Shown here piece after piece: positions 34,752 through 43,695 of a stretch of DNA of 64,000 bases. Below the pieces are notes generated by a model that ran no database searches, was not told where the DNA came from, and worked only from the letters and a program-made list of their open reading frames with translations. Position 1 is the first letter of the stretch. The number at the start of each line of letters is the position of its first letter. Position numbers and translations under genes: made by a program. Origin of the DNA: DB1 sp049323655 (lineage in GTDB: Bacteria; Desulfobacterota; Desulfobulbia; Desulfobulbales; SURF-16); NCBI GenBank assembly GCA_049323655.1, contig JBMONO010000021.1, forward strand, positions 20,435-84,434, read 5' to 3'.

Positions 34752-36017
34752 TTAATGGGCATGGCCGTGACCGGCTTCCTGGGGGCCTGATGCGGCGAGC
34801 TGGATCTGGTAGGCGCCTCTGGTGACAATCTTTTCTCCAGGTTTTAAACCACTTTTTATCTGAACAATATCTCCTTCGCGGAAGCCGAGTTGGACAACCC
34901 GGCGTTCAAAAGCATCGGCATGAATCTGCACGTATACAACGGCAACACCTCCATGTTCCTGGACCGCATTGGCGGGGATGGCCACCGTTTTTACCGGGGC
35001 GCCGATAATGACGTGGGCCCGGACGAACATGCCGATGCGCAGTGTGTTGTCGGTGTTTGGAAACTCAAAAACCAGCGGCACGGTGCGGCTCTGTGGATCG
35101 ATGGTCGTGCCCAGCGCCACCAGCCGGGCCCCCTTGTCCAGGTCGATCCGGAAAGGTGCAGTGAAGCCGTCCACCATAAACCAGGCGCCATGGGGATTGA
35201 CAAGCGAGGCGATGTCGGCCTCGGGAATACGGATTTCCAGACGGAGTATGTCGGAGTTGGCGATGTTGAAAAGGGCGTCACCCTCCTGGACATAGGCGCC
35301 GGGGGTGACATATACGCCATCCAGGCTGCCGCTAATGGGGCTGGTGATGCTGAGGTGTTGCGCCCCGTTTTTCTTTTCCGGTCTGCTGCCGAACTGGTTG
35401 CGGCGCTCCAGGGCCGAATCGAGTTCAGCCCTGGCAACCTGCTCCTCCTTGCGCACCTCCTGAAGACGGCGTTCCGGCACTACCCCATGCCTGAAAAGCT
35501 CTTCGATGCGGGCCAGTTCCTTGCCGGCGAGCTGATGGTTCGAGCGGGATCGACGGAGTTCAAGATCAAGGGTGGTTGGGTCAACCTCCCCCTCCAGGCG
35601 TGGGATTATCTTTACCAGGACCTCCCCACGATCAACATTGTCGCCAAAGCCGGGGAATGATGTTTCATGGGCGACAAGGTGCCCGGAAACGGGGGCGGTG
35701 ACCATGGCCTGGCCAGCGGGGGCGGCCTGGAGAACGCCTGTTGCCCGGAGGGATGAATGCATTGTGCGCAGTTCCGCCGCGGCTGTTGCAAACTCCACGA
35801 GTTTTTGCTGGTCGAGGCTGAAGATGATTTCGTTTTGAGGATGTTCCACCCCCCCGAGATTCAAGTCGCCAAAAACGTCTTCATGGCGGACTGTGCCGGC
35901 ACTGACGTTGTCTTCTTTCTTCACGGCGGCATCATGATTCTGACCGATCGGCATGTCGCATCCCATGATCATCAGGGCCGCCAATACGGTCAGGATCAGT
36001 TTGTTTTTATATTTCAT
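34752..36017 (-). CDS. membrane fusion protein of the metal efflux system (CusB/CzcB-like lipoprotein)
   Basis: The periplasmic adaptor linking pump and outer-membrane channel, 421 residues. Lipobox MIMGC near residue 20, barrel-sandwich halves around VTAPVSGHLVAHETSFPGFGDNVDRGEVLVKI and LSITSPISGSLDGVYVTPGAYVQEGDALFNI, an alpha-hairpin between them, and a beta-barrel/membrane-proximal end (IDPQSRTVPLVFEFPN, LKPGEKIVTRGAYQIQ). The C-terminus is GHGHAH, possibly metal binding. ATG 36017 overlaps the TolC-like gene by 11 bases. Confidence 0.92.
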   Translation of the reverse strand: MKYKNKLILTVLAALMIMGCDMPIGQNHDAAVKKEDNVSAGTVRHEDVFGDLNLGGVEHPQNEIIFSLDQQKLVEFATAAAELRTMHSSLRATGVLQAAPAGQAMVTAPVSGHLVAHETSFPGFGDNVDRGEVLVKIIPRLEGEVDPTTLDLELRRSRSNHQLAGKELARIEELFRHGVVPERRLQEVRKEEQVARAELDSALERRNQFGSRPEKKNGAQHLSITSPISGSLDGVYVTPGAYVQEGDALFNIANSDILRLEIRIPEADIASLVNPHGAWFMVDGFTAPFRIDLDKGARLVALGTTIDPQSRTVPLVFEFPNTDNTLRIGMFVRAHVIIGAPVKTVAIPANAVQEHGGVAVVYVQIHADAFERRVVQLGFREGDIVQIKSGLKPGEKIVTRGAYQIQLAASGPQEAGHGHAH

Positions 36018-37275
36018 CGGTTGATTCTCCGGCAAGCAAGTCAAGTTCAATTCGTGTTAGGCGCGCCTCCTTCATCAGTGACAGAATCTGCGACCTGTTT
36101 TCAAAAGAGTTGCGATAAGCGTCAAGGAGCTCCAGAACCCCTATCTCTCCGGCGCGGTAGGCGATGTCCGCCTTGTTGACCAGGGCCAGGCAGGCGTCGT
36201 CGGCCACGAGCGGCTGTGCCGCCTCTGCCAGGTCATGGGCCTGGCGCCACAGGCCGGTAACCTGGGCGGCCCTCTCTGTCCGGGCCAGATGGAGAGCGTT
36301 TTGCAGACGAGTCAGCTCCGTCTCGGCCCGAAGTTTTTCTGCGTCGTTACGGTTAAAGAGGGGCAGAGGCACAGAAAGGCCGAAAAAAACGGTATCCTCA
36401 TCCGCGCCCTGTTTTTCTTTGAAGCCGGCCTCCAGGGTGATATCCGGTACGCGCCAACGCTCTGAAAGACGCTTGCCAAGCGCAGCGGCCTGGATGTGGC
36501 TCTGCATCGCCTGCATCCCCGGATGCGCTTCCGCCTGTTTGAGCATCTGGGCAAGGGAAGGAAGGGGTGTTCCCGGCAGAAGCGAACCGGCAGCCGCAAC
36601 ATCGCCACCCGGCACTGGGGGATGGCCGAGCAGGGCGACGAGGGACTGGGTGAGACGTTCATGCTCGGCATGTTCCTGCCGCTCCCTGGCTTCCACAAGG
36701 GCCTTCTCTCTTGCCAGTCGCTCAAGATCATAACTGGAAATGTCACCTGCTTCCATGAGCCGGCGCATGATGCTTTCCGTCCTCTCCATCCCTGATCGCC
36801 AATTTTCGAAGAGATCATGGAGCTGCTGATGATAAAGGAGTGTATAGAAAACACGTCGCACTTCGGCTGCCCGTTCAAGCCGCCACTGGAAAATTTCCAG
36901 ATCGGTCGATTGCAGTCGTTGCAGCGCGGCTTTTCTTTTCAGCCCCCTCTGACCCGAAACGTCAAAGGTCTGGGCGAGAGTGTAGCTGTTTTCCGTCATC
37001 CTTTCGGGACCACTGTCGCTTCTCTCGTGACCATAGGAAAACTCCGGATTTTCCCAGGTTGCCGCGGCAATCACATCGCTTTGCGCGCCTTCCCTGGTGG
37101 CCTGCAGCAGAGAAACGACATCCTGACGCCCCAGGGCCATTCTGACGGCCTCCTGTTCAGATACGATCATGGCCGGCGATTGGGCGCGGGCCAGGGAAAC
37201 GGCAGCAAACAGCAGGATGATGAAGACGATGCTGCCCGAGCAGGCGCGTCCGGTATTGCGTATTTTTTTGCTCAT
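36007..37275 (-). CDS. TolC-like outer-membrane channel of the metal efflux system
   Basis: An outer-membrane efflux protein of 422 residues (CusC/CzcC-like, OEP family) with signal peptide ending SLARAQS and two OEP repeats: NPEFSYGHERSD...LAQTFDVSGQRGLKRKAAL and PDITLEAGFKEKQGADEDTVFFGLSVPLPLFNRND, each with long helices. Typical end YRAGEIGVLELLDAYRNSFENRSQILSLM. The ATG at 37275 follows GAGG; the frame open to 37434 has no signal peptide and was rejected. It couples to the adaptor gene. Confidence 0.9.
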   Translation of the reverse strand: MSKKIRNTGRACSGSIVFIILLFAAVSLARAQSPAMIVSEQEAVRMALGRQDVVSLLQATREGAQSDVIAAATWENPEFSYGHERSDSGPERMTENSYTLAQTFDVSGQRGLKRKAALQRLQSTDLEIFQWRLERAAEVRRVFYTLLYHQQLHDLFENWRSGMERTESIMRRLMEAGDISSYDLERLAREKALVEARERQEHAEHERLTQSLVALLGHPPVPGGDVAAAGSLLPGTPLPSLAQMLKQAEAHPGMQAMQSHIQAAALGKRLSERWRVPDITLEAGFKEKQGADEDTVFFGLSVPLPLFNRNDAEKLRAETELTRLQNALHLARTERAAQVTGLWRQAHDLAEAAQPLVADDACLALVNKADIAYRAGEIGVLELLDAYRNSFENRSQILSLMKEARLTRIELDLLAGESTDEI

Positions 37276-37303
37276 AAACAAAACCTCGTTTCCGTGGCTG
37301 GTA

Positions 37304-37717
37304 TTAGTCGTGGTGAATCGATACCATGACAACGGAACCAGGTGGGGGAACCGTATCAAGCAAGGCGGAGAAGTGTCGAGACCGCACATTGGGATGAGGG
37401 GTAGCGGGGAGCAGCGGGACATTTTTCCCGGCAATCATGTTGCCGGCCGGATCCATGACCCGGATATCCACATGGCCTCGAATCCTGCCCGTAGCGGTCT
37501 TTTTTCCCACCAAGCCGGAAACGACGAATGTGTTGTTGTCCTGTTCCTTGAGATCGGCGGAACTGACAAAGGAAGTGGCACTGGACTCCAGAATGTGTAA
37601 ACTGACATCGTGTGCAGGCGAGAGTGTTTTGCCCGTCGTGTTGCAGCCGCTGGCAAAACCGGCCCCGCCAATCAGGAAAAGAAATGCATAAATTGCGGAC
37701 ATATACCTGTTCATCAT
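37304..37717 (-). CDS. lipoprotein of unknown function in the efflux operon
   Basis: A 137-residue protein with a lipobox ASGC at about residue 25 and a beta-sandwich-like mature part (SLHILESSATSFVSSADLKEQ, TFVVSGLVGKKTATGRIRGHVDIRVMDPAGN, PPPGSVVMVSIHHD). The pattern resembles small periplasmic domains that compare a property with and without a group, but no family is certain. GAGGATC precedes the first ATG at 37717. It lies 28 bases before the TolC-like gene and is probably cotranscribed. Confidence 0.72.
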   Translation of the reverse strand: MMNRYMSAIYAFLFLIGGAGFASGCNTTGKTLSPAHDVSLHILESSATSFVSSADLKEQDNNTFVVSGLVGKKTATGRIRGHVDIRVMDPAGNMIAGKNVPLLPATPHPNVRSRHFSALLDTVPPPGSVVMVSIHHD

Positions 37718-37914
37718 ACTGATCCTCTTCAGTTTTTTTCAGTGAAGGCAACGATTGACAGCAATGTTCTTTCCTGCCTGCTCAAGGAAGAAATGAGCGC
37801 AAAACAGCCTTGTTACGGCACGGAGCCTGCGGCCGGACAGGAAAGCGATGAAATGTCAAACGAAACGGGTTGGCGAATGGGACAGAAGCCTTCTTCTCGA
37901 AGACTGAAGAGGGA

Positions 37915-38358
37915 TCAAATGATCAGCACGATTGTGCGAAGCGAGATAATGGCGGAGTTGGGCTGACTGGTTTTAAGCGGCGAGAACGTTTTGACCGGTG
38001 GCTGGGCGGGAAATGATGTGGCCCCGGCTGATAGCGGCTCAGGGGCAAGGGCAGGCTTGACCATGCGTGTTGGCGGGGCAAGGGGCGGGGTGATCGTGGA
38101 AAAATTGTATGGGGTATGATCGATGGCGCAGCAGTTTTTTTCGCAATGGTCGTTGTTGGCGAAGACATCAGGGAGATTGTCGGCAAAAACCTCATCGGCA
38201 TGTGGCCGCAAGGCTTCGTCGGCATGGGATGCATCGTGATGGGCCTCGCTGCCCAAAAACATGCACATTGCATCACTCACACCGGGCAGGAGGAAAAGAT
38301 AGCTGATCATTGATATGACCAGCATCAGGTTAGTGAAGGGCCTGCGCTGTGGCTTCAT
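37915..38358 (-). CDS. His/Cys-rich exported peptide at the head of the efflux operon
   Basis: A 147-residue protein with a signal peptide (MKPQRRPFTNLMLVISMISYLFLLPGVSDA) and a mature part rich in metal ligands: EAHHDASHADEALRPHADE and NNDHCEKNCCAIDHTP, seven His and three Cys within some 50 residues. The rest is Pro/Ser/Thr-rich and ends hydrophobic (ISLRTIVLII), maybe a C-terminal anchor. Being first in the operon and secreted, it may bind the metal in the periplasm or take part in its sensing (inference). No family recognised. Confidence 0.7.
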   Translation of the reverse strand: MKPQRRPFTNLMLVISMISYLFLLPGVSDAMCMFLGSEAHHDASHADEALRPHADEVFADNLPDVFANNDHCEKNCCAIDHTPYNFSTITPPLAPPTRMVKPALAPEPLSAGATSFPAQPPVKTFSPLKTSQPNSAIISLRTIVLII

Positions 38359-38454
38359 GTTAGTTATTGCGCAATTTGATAGGCAGGATGGCCTGAGAAA
38401 ATTTCATACACTCTCGGAGCGTAAAATTTTTTTGATCATTCATTTGGCGTTTGC

Positions 38455-38487
38455 CTCAAAACTTTGAGCAGTTTACTCTTCAAGAGT
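38455..38487 (-). promoter_or_regulatory. two palindromes upstream of the efflux operon
   Basis: CTCAAA-AC-TTTGAG (38455-38468) and ACTCTT-C-AAGAGT (38475-38487) stand seven bases apart, about 100-130 bases upstream of the first efflux gene. The arrangement suggests operator sites for a metal-responsive regulator; no regulator gene is in the window. Confidence 0.4.
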
Positions 38488-38516
38488 ATCTTGGCAAGAG
38501 AAAAAGTTCCATTTTT

Positions 38517-38640
38517 GATGGTCTCGCAAAAACTGAAAATCACCCACTGAGATCACGGAGTGCCAAGAGATAACTAATTGTAATTTAAAAAGTTTTCTCT
38601 GTGTACTCTGTGGTGAAAAAAGACATTTTACGGGTTTGTC
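38517..38640. mobile_element. R1 MITE-like element, copy 7 (inverted)
   Basis: A 124-bp copy in the orientation GATGGTCTCG to CGGGTTTGTC, flanked by ATTTTT on both sides (38511-38516 and 38641-38646). It lies between the efflux-operon promoter region and a small gene. Confidence 0.8.
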
Positions 38641-38692
38641 ATTTTTGATTTTTTGGAAAAAAGTTTTTTGCGGTGCCATGAAGGAGGCTGAT

Positions 38693-38956
38693 ATGTCCGC
38701 TTGCGTTCTCGATCCCGTCACCCAGGCCCTGGTTTCCCTGGCGGCCTTTGTTGCCGCCAATCATCCGAGCAAGGGGCGCTGCCAGCTTGAACGGCTCCGG
38801 CAGTATGGGGTGGAAGAGGCCAGGATCGATCTCGTCATCGAGATTGCCCGCCATCTGCGCGACGAGGCCGGGCAGGTGACGGACCATGCGTTTGATACGT
38901 TGCGCGCCGATCTCTTCCGGGGCGGCGAGGCAGCAGATGAGAGCGGCACCTGCTGA
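38693..38956 (+). CDS. small helical protein, 87 aa, unknown
   Basis: An 87-residue soluble protein, MSACVLDPVTQALVSLAAFVAANHPSKG..., predicted all-helical. The segment DPVTQALVSLAAFVAAN and the following Cys recall the AhpD/carboxymuconolactone decarboxylase fold, but the CxxC of AhpD is not present, so this is only a hint. AAGGAGG six bases before the ATG at 38693 fixes the start. It converges with the 5'-nucleotidase gene. Confidence 0.6.
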   Translation: MSACVLDPVTQALVSLAAFVAANHPSKGRCQLERLRQYGVEEARIDLVIEIARHLRDEAGQVTDHAFDTLRADLFRGGEAADESGTC

Positions 38957-38978
38957 TCGCTGGCCGTTGCCGAGAGCT

Positions 38979-40493
38979 TCAGGGCCGGGGATAGTGGCGT
39001 TGCAGGTACTCTTTCAGCACCAGCCGGATGTCGCTCTTTTCCAGGCACGCCGCCTGTAATCCGGGCGTTGCCGTGGAAAAAAAGCCCATGTTCTGCTCGC
39101 GGCCGGAAAGCAGAAAATCGCTGGTGGCGACTTTGTAAGTGCGCGCGGGCTCCAACGGCGCACCGTTGATGAGCCAGCCCCGCACGTCCCGGCTGACGCC
39201 GGCGGTCTGCAGATAGCCGCCGTTGCCGCGGTTGGCCTCACCCTGGTCGAGCATGCGGGTCAGCAGCTCGCCGTCCATTTCCGCTCGGCAGACCTGGCCG
39301 GCAAAGGGCAGGATGCGGATAATGTCGTACTGGGTGATCGGCCCTGGCGGCAGGACATCATCCACCCGCACCGAGCCGCTGTTGTAAAAGGCGAGTTCGG
39401 CGTCGGGCACCGCTTCCAGATAGGCGGCGGCGATGATTGCGGTGAGCCGGGTCGAACGGTTGCGCACGCTTGCCTCCAGCCCGTCCAGGGCAAAGGGCAG
39501 ACTGGCGACGACCTCTTCCGGGTCAAGACCTTCGGCCCGGAAGGCGGCAAAGCCGATCTCCTGCCAGCGAACGACCGCCGCCGCCGTTTTCGGATCCTCC
39601 GGCAGGGCATCGGTTACCCGCAGCAGCTGTGAATCCACCGCAACCTCCTTGCTGGCCGGATCACAAGAGATGCGGTGCACGTAGAGGGTGCGGGCATTGG
39701 CGTCGGCCTTGCAGACCGGGACAAAGTCACTGCCGCGCCGCAGTTCGATATTCTCGTGTTCATGGCCGCCGATGATGAGATCGATGTCCGGCTCGGCCGC
39801 GGCCAGGGCGATGTCGTCGGCCAGCGGCAGATGGGTGAGGGCAACGAGGACATCGACCTTGTCGCGCAGGGCCGCCACCTGCTCCCTGGCCGCGGTCAGG
39901 GGTTCAGTGTAGCGGACGTACTCCTTCTGGTTGGCGGCGATGGTCAGGCCGAAGAGGCCGAGCCGCAGCACGCGGCCCTCCTTGTCATGGAGGGTGATCA
40001 CCCGGTTGGCCGCCACCCCCGGAAAAGGCTTCATGTCGCGATCAAAGACATTGGCGGCTACCCAGGCAAAGCGCGATTCCGCCAGCCGGGCGAGGAAATT
40101 TTTCTCGTCGAGGTCGAATTCGTGGTTGCCGAAGGTGATATGGTCAAGCCCCAGGGTGTTCATGACATCGACGATCTGGCGGCCGGCCAGCTTTTCACCA
40201 TTCGCTTTGGCAGTACCCAGGGCCGAGGGACTGAAGAGATCGCCGGCCAGCATGGTGATGGTGTTCGGATTCTCGGCCAGCAGCTCTTTTCTGATGGCGG
40301 CGACCCGGGCCAGCCCCCCTTCGCGACCGCCGCTCACCGGAGTCAGCTCGTAGATGTCGTTCATCTGCAGGATAGTGAAGGAAAAGCGGCTGTCTGGGGT
40401 GGTGACCCCGGGGGCGGCGGGCCGATTGGTTCCGGCGCAGGAAACAAGCAGGGACGACAGCAGAAGCAGGGAGAGAAGGATCCATCTTTTCAT
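38979..40493 (-). CDS. 5'-nucleotidase / UshA-like metallophosphatase lipoprotein
   Basis: An exported two-domain nucleotidase of 504 residues. Lipobox LVSC at about residue 19; dinuclear metal motifs in order: ILQMNDIYEL, MLAGDLFSPS, TFGNHEFDLDE, ALTHLPLADD and IIGGHEHE; then the C-terminal 5'-nucleotidase domain with FYNSGSVRVDD, LPFAGQVCRAEMDG and GGYLQTAGVS. It probably releases nucleoside or phosphate from extracellular nucleotides. The ATG at 40493 follows GGAGGG. Not in an evident operon. Confidence 0.9.
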   Translation of the reverse strand: MKRWILLSLLLLSSLLVSCAGTNRPAAPGVTTPDSRFSFTILQMNDIYELTPVSGGREGGLARVAAIRKELLAENPNTITMLAGDLFSPSALGTAKANGEKLAGRQIVDVMNTLGLDHITFGNHEFDLDEKNFLARLAESRFAWVAANVFDRDMKPFPGVAANRVITLHDKEGRVLRLGLFGLTIAANQKEYVRYTEPLTAAREQVAALRDKVDVLVALTHLPLADDIALAAAEPDIDLIIGGHEHENIELRRGSDFVPVCKADANARTLYVHRISCDPASKEVAVDSQLLRVTDALPEDPKTAAAVVRWQEIGFAAFRAEGLDPEEVVASLPFALDGLEASVRNRSTRLTAIIAAAYLEAVPDAELAFYNSGSVRVDDVLPPGPITQYDIIRILPFAGQVCRAEMDGELLTRMLDQGEANRGNGGYLQTAGVSRDVRGWLINGAPLEPARTYKVATSDFLLSGREQNMGFFSTATPGLQAACLEKSDIRLVLKEYLQRHYPRP

Positions 40494-40681
40494 GTTGTGC
40501 CCTCCAGGGGATTGTCCGGAATCAGCTCTCCGCCAACCTGCGGCGGAGGGGAAGCTGACGGACAGAGTACCCGGTTCCGGCGGCAAGCTCCAGGATTTTT
40601 CTGCGGCCGGATCGTTGCCTGCTGCTGTTCAGACCGACTGCCGTCCGCCAGAGCGAGACTGGCCCGGCCGCTGCGGTGGCC

Positions 40682-43663
40682 TCACACCTTCTCCAGGATG
40701 ACAACCCCATAATCAGGGACCTGCAGCCAGCTTGCCCGGTGGAGACGGGCGTCGCGACCGCCGTTGCTGTGTTCGCCTTCTCCTTCGACAGCAAAAGCTG
40801 GCCAGGTGGAGTTCCACAGTTCCTTGTAAAGGCCGGACGGGAGATTCAGTTCGGCAAGCGGTCGCCAGCAGGCCCAAGGGCCGAAATTGAGGACAACGAA
40901 AAATTCCTGTCCCTGGCCCCGTGAGAAGGCAAGGATGTCGCCCTCCGCCCAGTGCACTGCCAGGGGTGCCGGCCCCTGGATCTTGGCATTGCCGCGTCGT
41001 AAATCGCACAGCACGTTCCACCATGACCGCACCCTGATCCGGAAATCATCCGCCAGATAGCTGTCGAGATCAAGCGCCGTCGCCCCGGCAAAGGTGAACT
41101 GGGCGGACTCGCCTGACTCCGCTCCCATGAACCAGAGGGGGATGCCGCGCGCCAGCAGGGTTGCCGCGGCGGCGACCTTGTTGCGGCGCAGTCCTTGCCC
41201 GTAGCCGCCGACATTGGCGATCCGGTCATTGACGTTGCCCACCTCGTCATGACTCTCGGGATAGTTGGTGGCCTCATACCACTGATCGCACCTGGTGTGG
41301 GTGACCTTGATCGCCTCGGCCAGCGGCGTCATCACCTGCCTACCCCTGCAGGCATCCACCAGCCTGTCATGGAAGTCGTCGCACCACTGGCTGTCCATGG
41401 GACCGCCGTACCGTGTCAATGGCCATTCGTTGGGCAGATGCTCGGCAACCAGCAGGCAGTGCGGGTCGAGCCCGTGCAGGGCGGCCCGCAGCTTGTGGAG
41501 AAAGTCCCAGCCGCCGCCTGAGCCTGTCCTGGTGACATGCCCCCCTTGTTGGTGCGAGTGGACGATGGTGTGGGTGTGGTCAAGGCGAAAGCCGTCTACC
41601 CGGAAGGCGCGGCGCAGGTAAAGGAGATTCTGCTCAAAGAAGTGGATCGCCTGGGGATGATCGAAGTTGATCATCGCCCCCCAGCTCGTATCTCCGTCAA
41701 AAAAACTCTCCCGGGCCACCGACCAGAGGACGTTGTCCGCGGTGCCGGCATGGTTGAACACCACATCGAGCAGAACGGCCAGACCGTGGGCATGGCACGT
41801 ATCGACCAGGTTTTTCAGCTCCTCCGGGCCACCGTAGGCAGCCTCCACCGCATAGTAAAAGGCGGGGCCGTAGCCCCAGGAATCATCACCGGCAAACTCA
41901 TTGACCGGCATGAGCTGAACCGCCGTGACCCCCACCTGCCGGAGGTAACCGCTCTGGTCGGCGATCTCTGCGGCGATCCGGCCCAGGGGAGACATCTTTT
42001 GGCCGGCGAACCGTTGTGAAAAACGCTTGGGATGAAGCTGGTAGATGATCAGGTATTCGTGACCAGGCGTTTGCCAGCCTTCGCTGCGCCACTGGTAACG
42101 CTGATGATTGGTGAGCCGCGACGCGCTCTCCGGCGCCGAGTTCTCGACCCAGTCGGCGGCCGGATCCTGCCGCTGGAGCAGGCCATTGAGGAGAAATTTG
42201 TAAAAGACGCCGTGGTAGTCGGGACGGCCAAGCGACTGCAGCAGCTCAGCCACCGGGATGCGCGCCCACCAGTAGGCGCCGTCGCGGCTGGAATGCATCG
42301 GCATTGGGCGGGAAAGCCAGGCGGTCCATTCGCCGATGACCTCTGCGGTGGTTGCCTGGGGAGCGTGCAGTGCGAAACGGATCTCGCCGTCGCGTTCCCA
42401 GACCCCCGGTCGTTCGATGGGGAAGGGCGGATCCTGGAAGAGGTCGGCTGCCGGTGGTTCCCGGAGGGGATCAGCGCGGTCGAGGACCACGAAGAGTCGC
42501 GTTGTGGCCGCGGCTGCCGGCGGCACCTTCACCGTATGGCGGGGGATGGCCTCGACTGTTTCCCCGGAACGGAAGCGAAAGGAGGTCACCACCCCGGGGT
42601 AGGTGGAGAAGGTCCAGGTCCCATCGGTGCCAGGCCGCAGGCCCCGGGCGAGGGGGGCACGGGCATGGTTCACCCAGACATCGAGGAGCAGCGATTCGCC
42701 AAGCTGACAGGCAGGCGGGTGATCGGCAACCGTGACGACGACCACCCGGTCCGCAACCGGCGCTCGCTCAAAGAGCTGATGATCACCTTCAATGGTCCAG
42801 ACCTCTTTCGCCTCATCGAGGATAATCGTCCGCTGCGCCTCGCTGTTCTCCCACTCCCGGGCCCCGCCGGCAGAAGCGGGCCGAAAGAAGGTGAAACCGT
42901 AAGGTCTCCCGGTGTACAGCTCGCAGCGGTACCGGAAAACGCCTTCCCCTTGCGCCTCAGCTGCAATATCCACGGCAAAGTCCGAATCAGCCTGCCAGAG
43001 GTGCATCTCCGGCCATGACGCGGTTGTGTCCTGGCTGACAAGGGAAACGGTGAGGCGCCGGCGGACTGGTCGGCTGGAGGCAAGATGGGCGGTCTGGCTG
43101 TGGACCCAGACCTCCGTCCCGTCGTGGGCATTCCAGAGCTTGTTGGCGTAATCCGGTTCAAAGGCGCCGTTTTTGTCGACAAATGTAAAGGCGAAGAGGT
43201 GCCGATGCCGCCCGGCCAGGGAGAGGCGAAAGATCGGCCCGTCCTCGTCTTCCCCCACCGCCGGATGAGAAGTGCCGGGGCTGCCCGGCGTCCACAGAAA
43301 CAATGAACCGTTGCGATATTTCCGGGCGGTGACCAGATGGACCACCACCTCGTCATGGCCCACGGTAAAGGGATCCCGGGTCAAAACGCGGTTCGTGCCC
43401 TGCACCAGCCAGACATCGGCCGGGAAGCGGTACTGGTCTTGGCGGGGCAGGAGGCGATTGTGGTCGTCTTTTTCCCATTCGTCCCCTGCGAAGAGCTTAA
43501 AGTGGACATTTTCATGGATCTGGTGATCCAGTTCGCCCCGAAATACGGAAAAACCCTGTTCATCGCGCTCCAGGGCGGATAATCGGAGCTGCAGCGGCAA
43601 GCTTGCCCGCCAGAGAAAGAGGCGCGGTGCCGGCAGATCGGTCAGGGCATGGAAGGCAGGCAT
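40682..43663 (-). CDS. GH13 alpha-glucan-active enzyme (branching-enzyme-like)
   Basis: A 993-residue, apparently cytoplasmic protein. N-terminal beta domains (about 1-330) include starch/CBM-like regions; a CBM48-like domain near 400-460 (RFALHAPQATTAEVIGEW) precedes the catalytic barrel. GH13 motifs: DVVFNH near 631, GFRLDHTH with the nucleophile Asp near 691, LLVAEHL with the acid Glu near 741, and ESHDEVGN near 807. ESHDEV and RNKVAAAATLLARGIPLWFMG resemble GlgB. Two or three extra N-terminal modules make it longer than ordinary branching enzymes. The last motif and C-terminal beta domain are intact. Substrate: inferred glycogen or maltodextrin. Confidence 0.85.
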   Translation of the reverse strand: MPAFHALTDLPAPRLFLWRASLPLQLRLSALERDEQGFSVFRGELDHQIHENVHFKLFAGDEWEKDDHNRLLPRQDQYRFPADVWLVQGTNRVLTRDPFTVGHDEVVVHLVTARKYRNGSLFLWTPGSPGTSHPAVGEDEDGPIFRLSLAGRHRHLFAFTFVDKNGAFEPDYANKLWNAHDGTEVWVHSQTAHLASSRPVRRRLTVSLVSQDTTASWPEMHLWQADSDFAVDIAAEAQGEGVFRYRCELYTGRPYGFTFFRPASAGGAREWENSEAQRTIILDEAKEVWTIEGDHQLFERAPVADRVVVVTVADHPPACQLGESLLLDVWVNHARAPLARGLRPGTDGTWTFSTYPGVVTSFRFRSGETVEAIPRHTVKVPPAAAATTRLFVVLDRADPLREPPAADLFQDPPFPIERPGVWERDGEIRFALHAPQATTAEVIGEWTAWLSRPMPMHSSRDGAYWWARIPVAELLQSLGRPDYHGVFYKFLLNGLLQRQDPAADWVENSAPESASRLTNHQRYQWRSEGWQTPGHEYLIIYQLHPKRFSQRFAGQKMSPLGRIAAEIADQSGYLRQVGVTAVQLMPVNEFAGDDSWGYGPAFYYAVEAAYGGPEELKNLVDTCHAHGLAVLLDVVFNHAGTADNVLWSVARESFFDGDTSWGAMINFDHPQAIHFFEQNLLYLRRAFRVDGFRLDHTHTIVHSHQQGGHVTRTGSGGGWDFLHKLRAALHGLDPHCLLVAEHLPNEWPLTRYGGPMDSQWCDDFHDRLVDACRGRQVMTPLAEAIKVTHTRCDQWYEATNYPESHDEVGNVNDRIANVGGYGQGLRRNKVAAAATLLARGIPLWFMGAESGESAQFTFAGATALDLDSYLADDFRIRVRSWWNVLCDLRRGNAKIQGPAPLAVHWAEGDILAFSRGQGQEFFVVLNFGPWACWRPLAELNLPSGLYKELWNSTWPAFAVEGEGEHSNGGRDARLHRASWLQVPDYGVVILEKV

Positions 43664-43695
43664 GGATTTGTCCCCCGTGGGTTGTGGGAGAAGGC

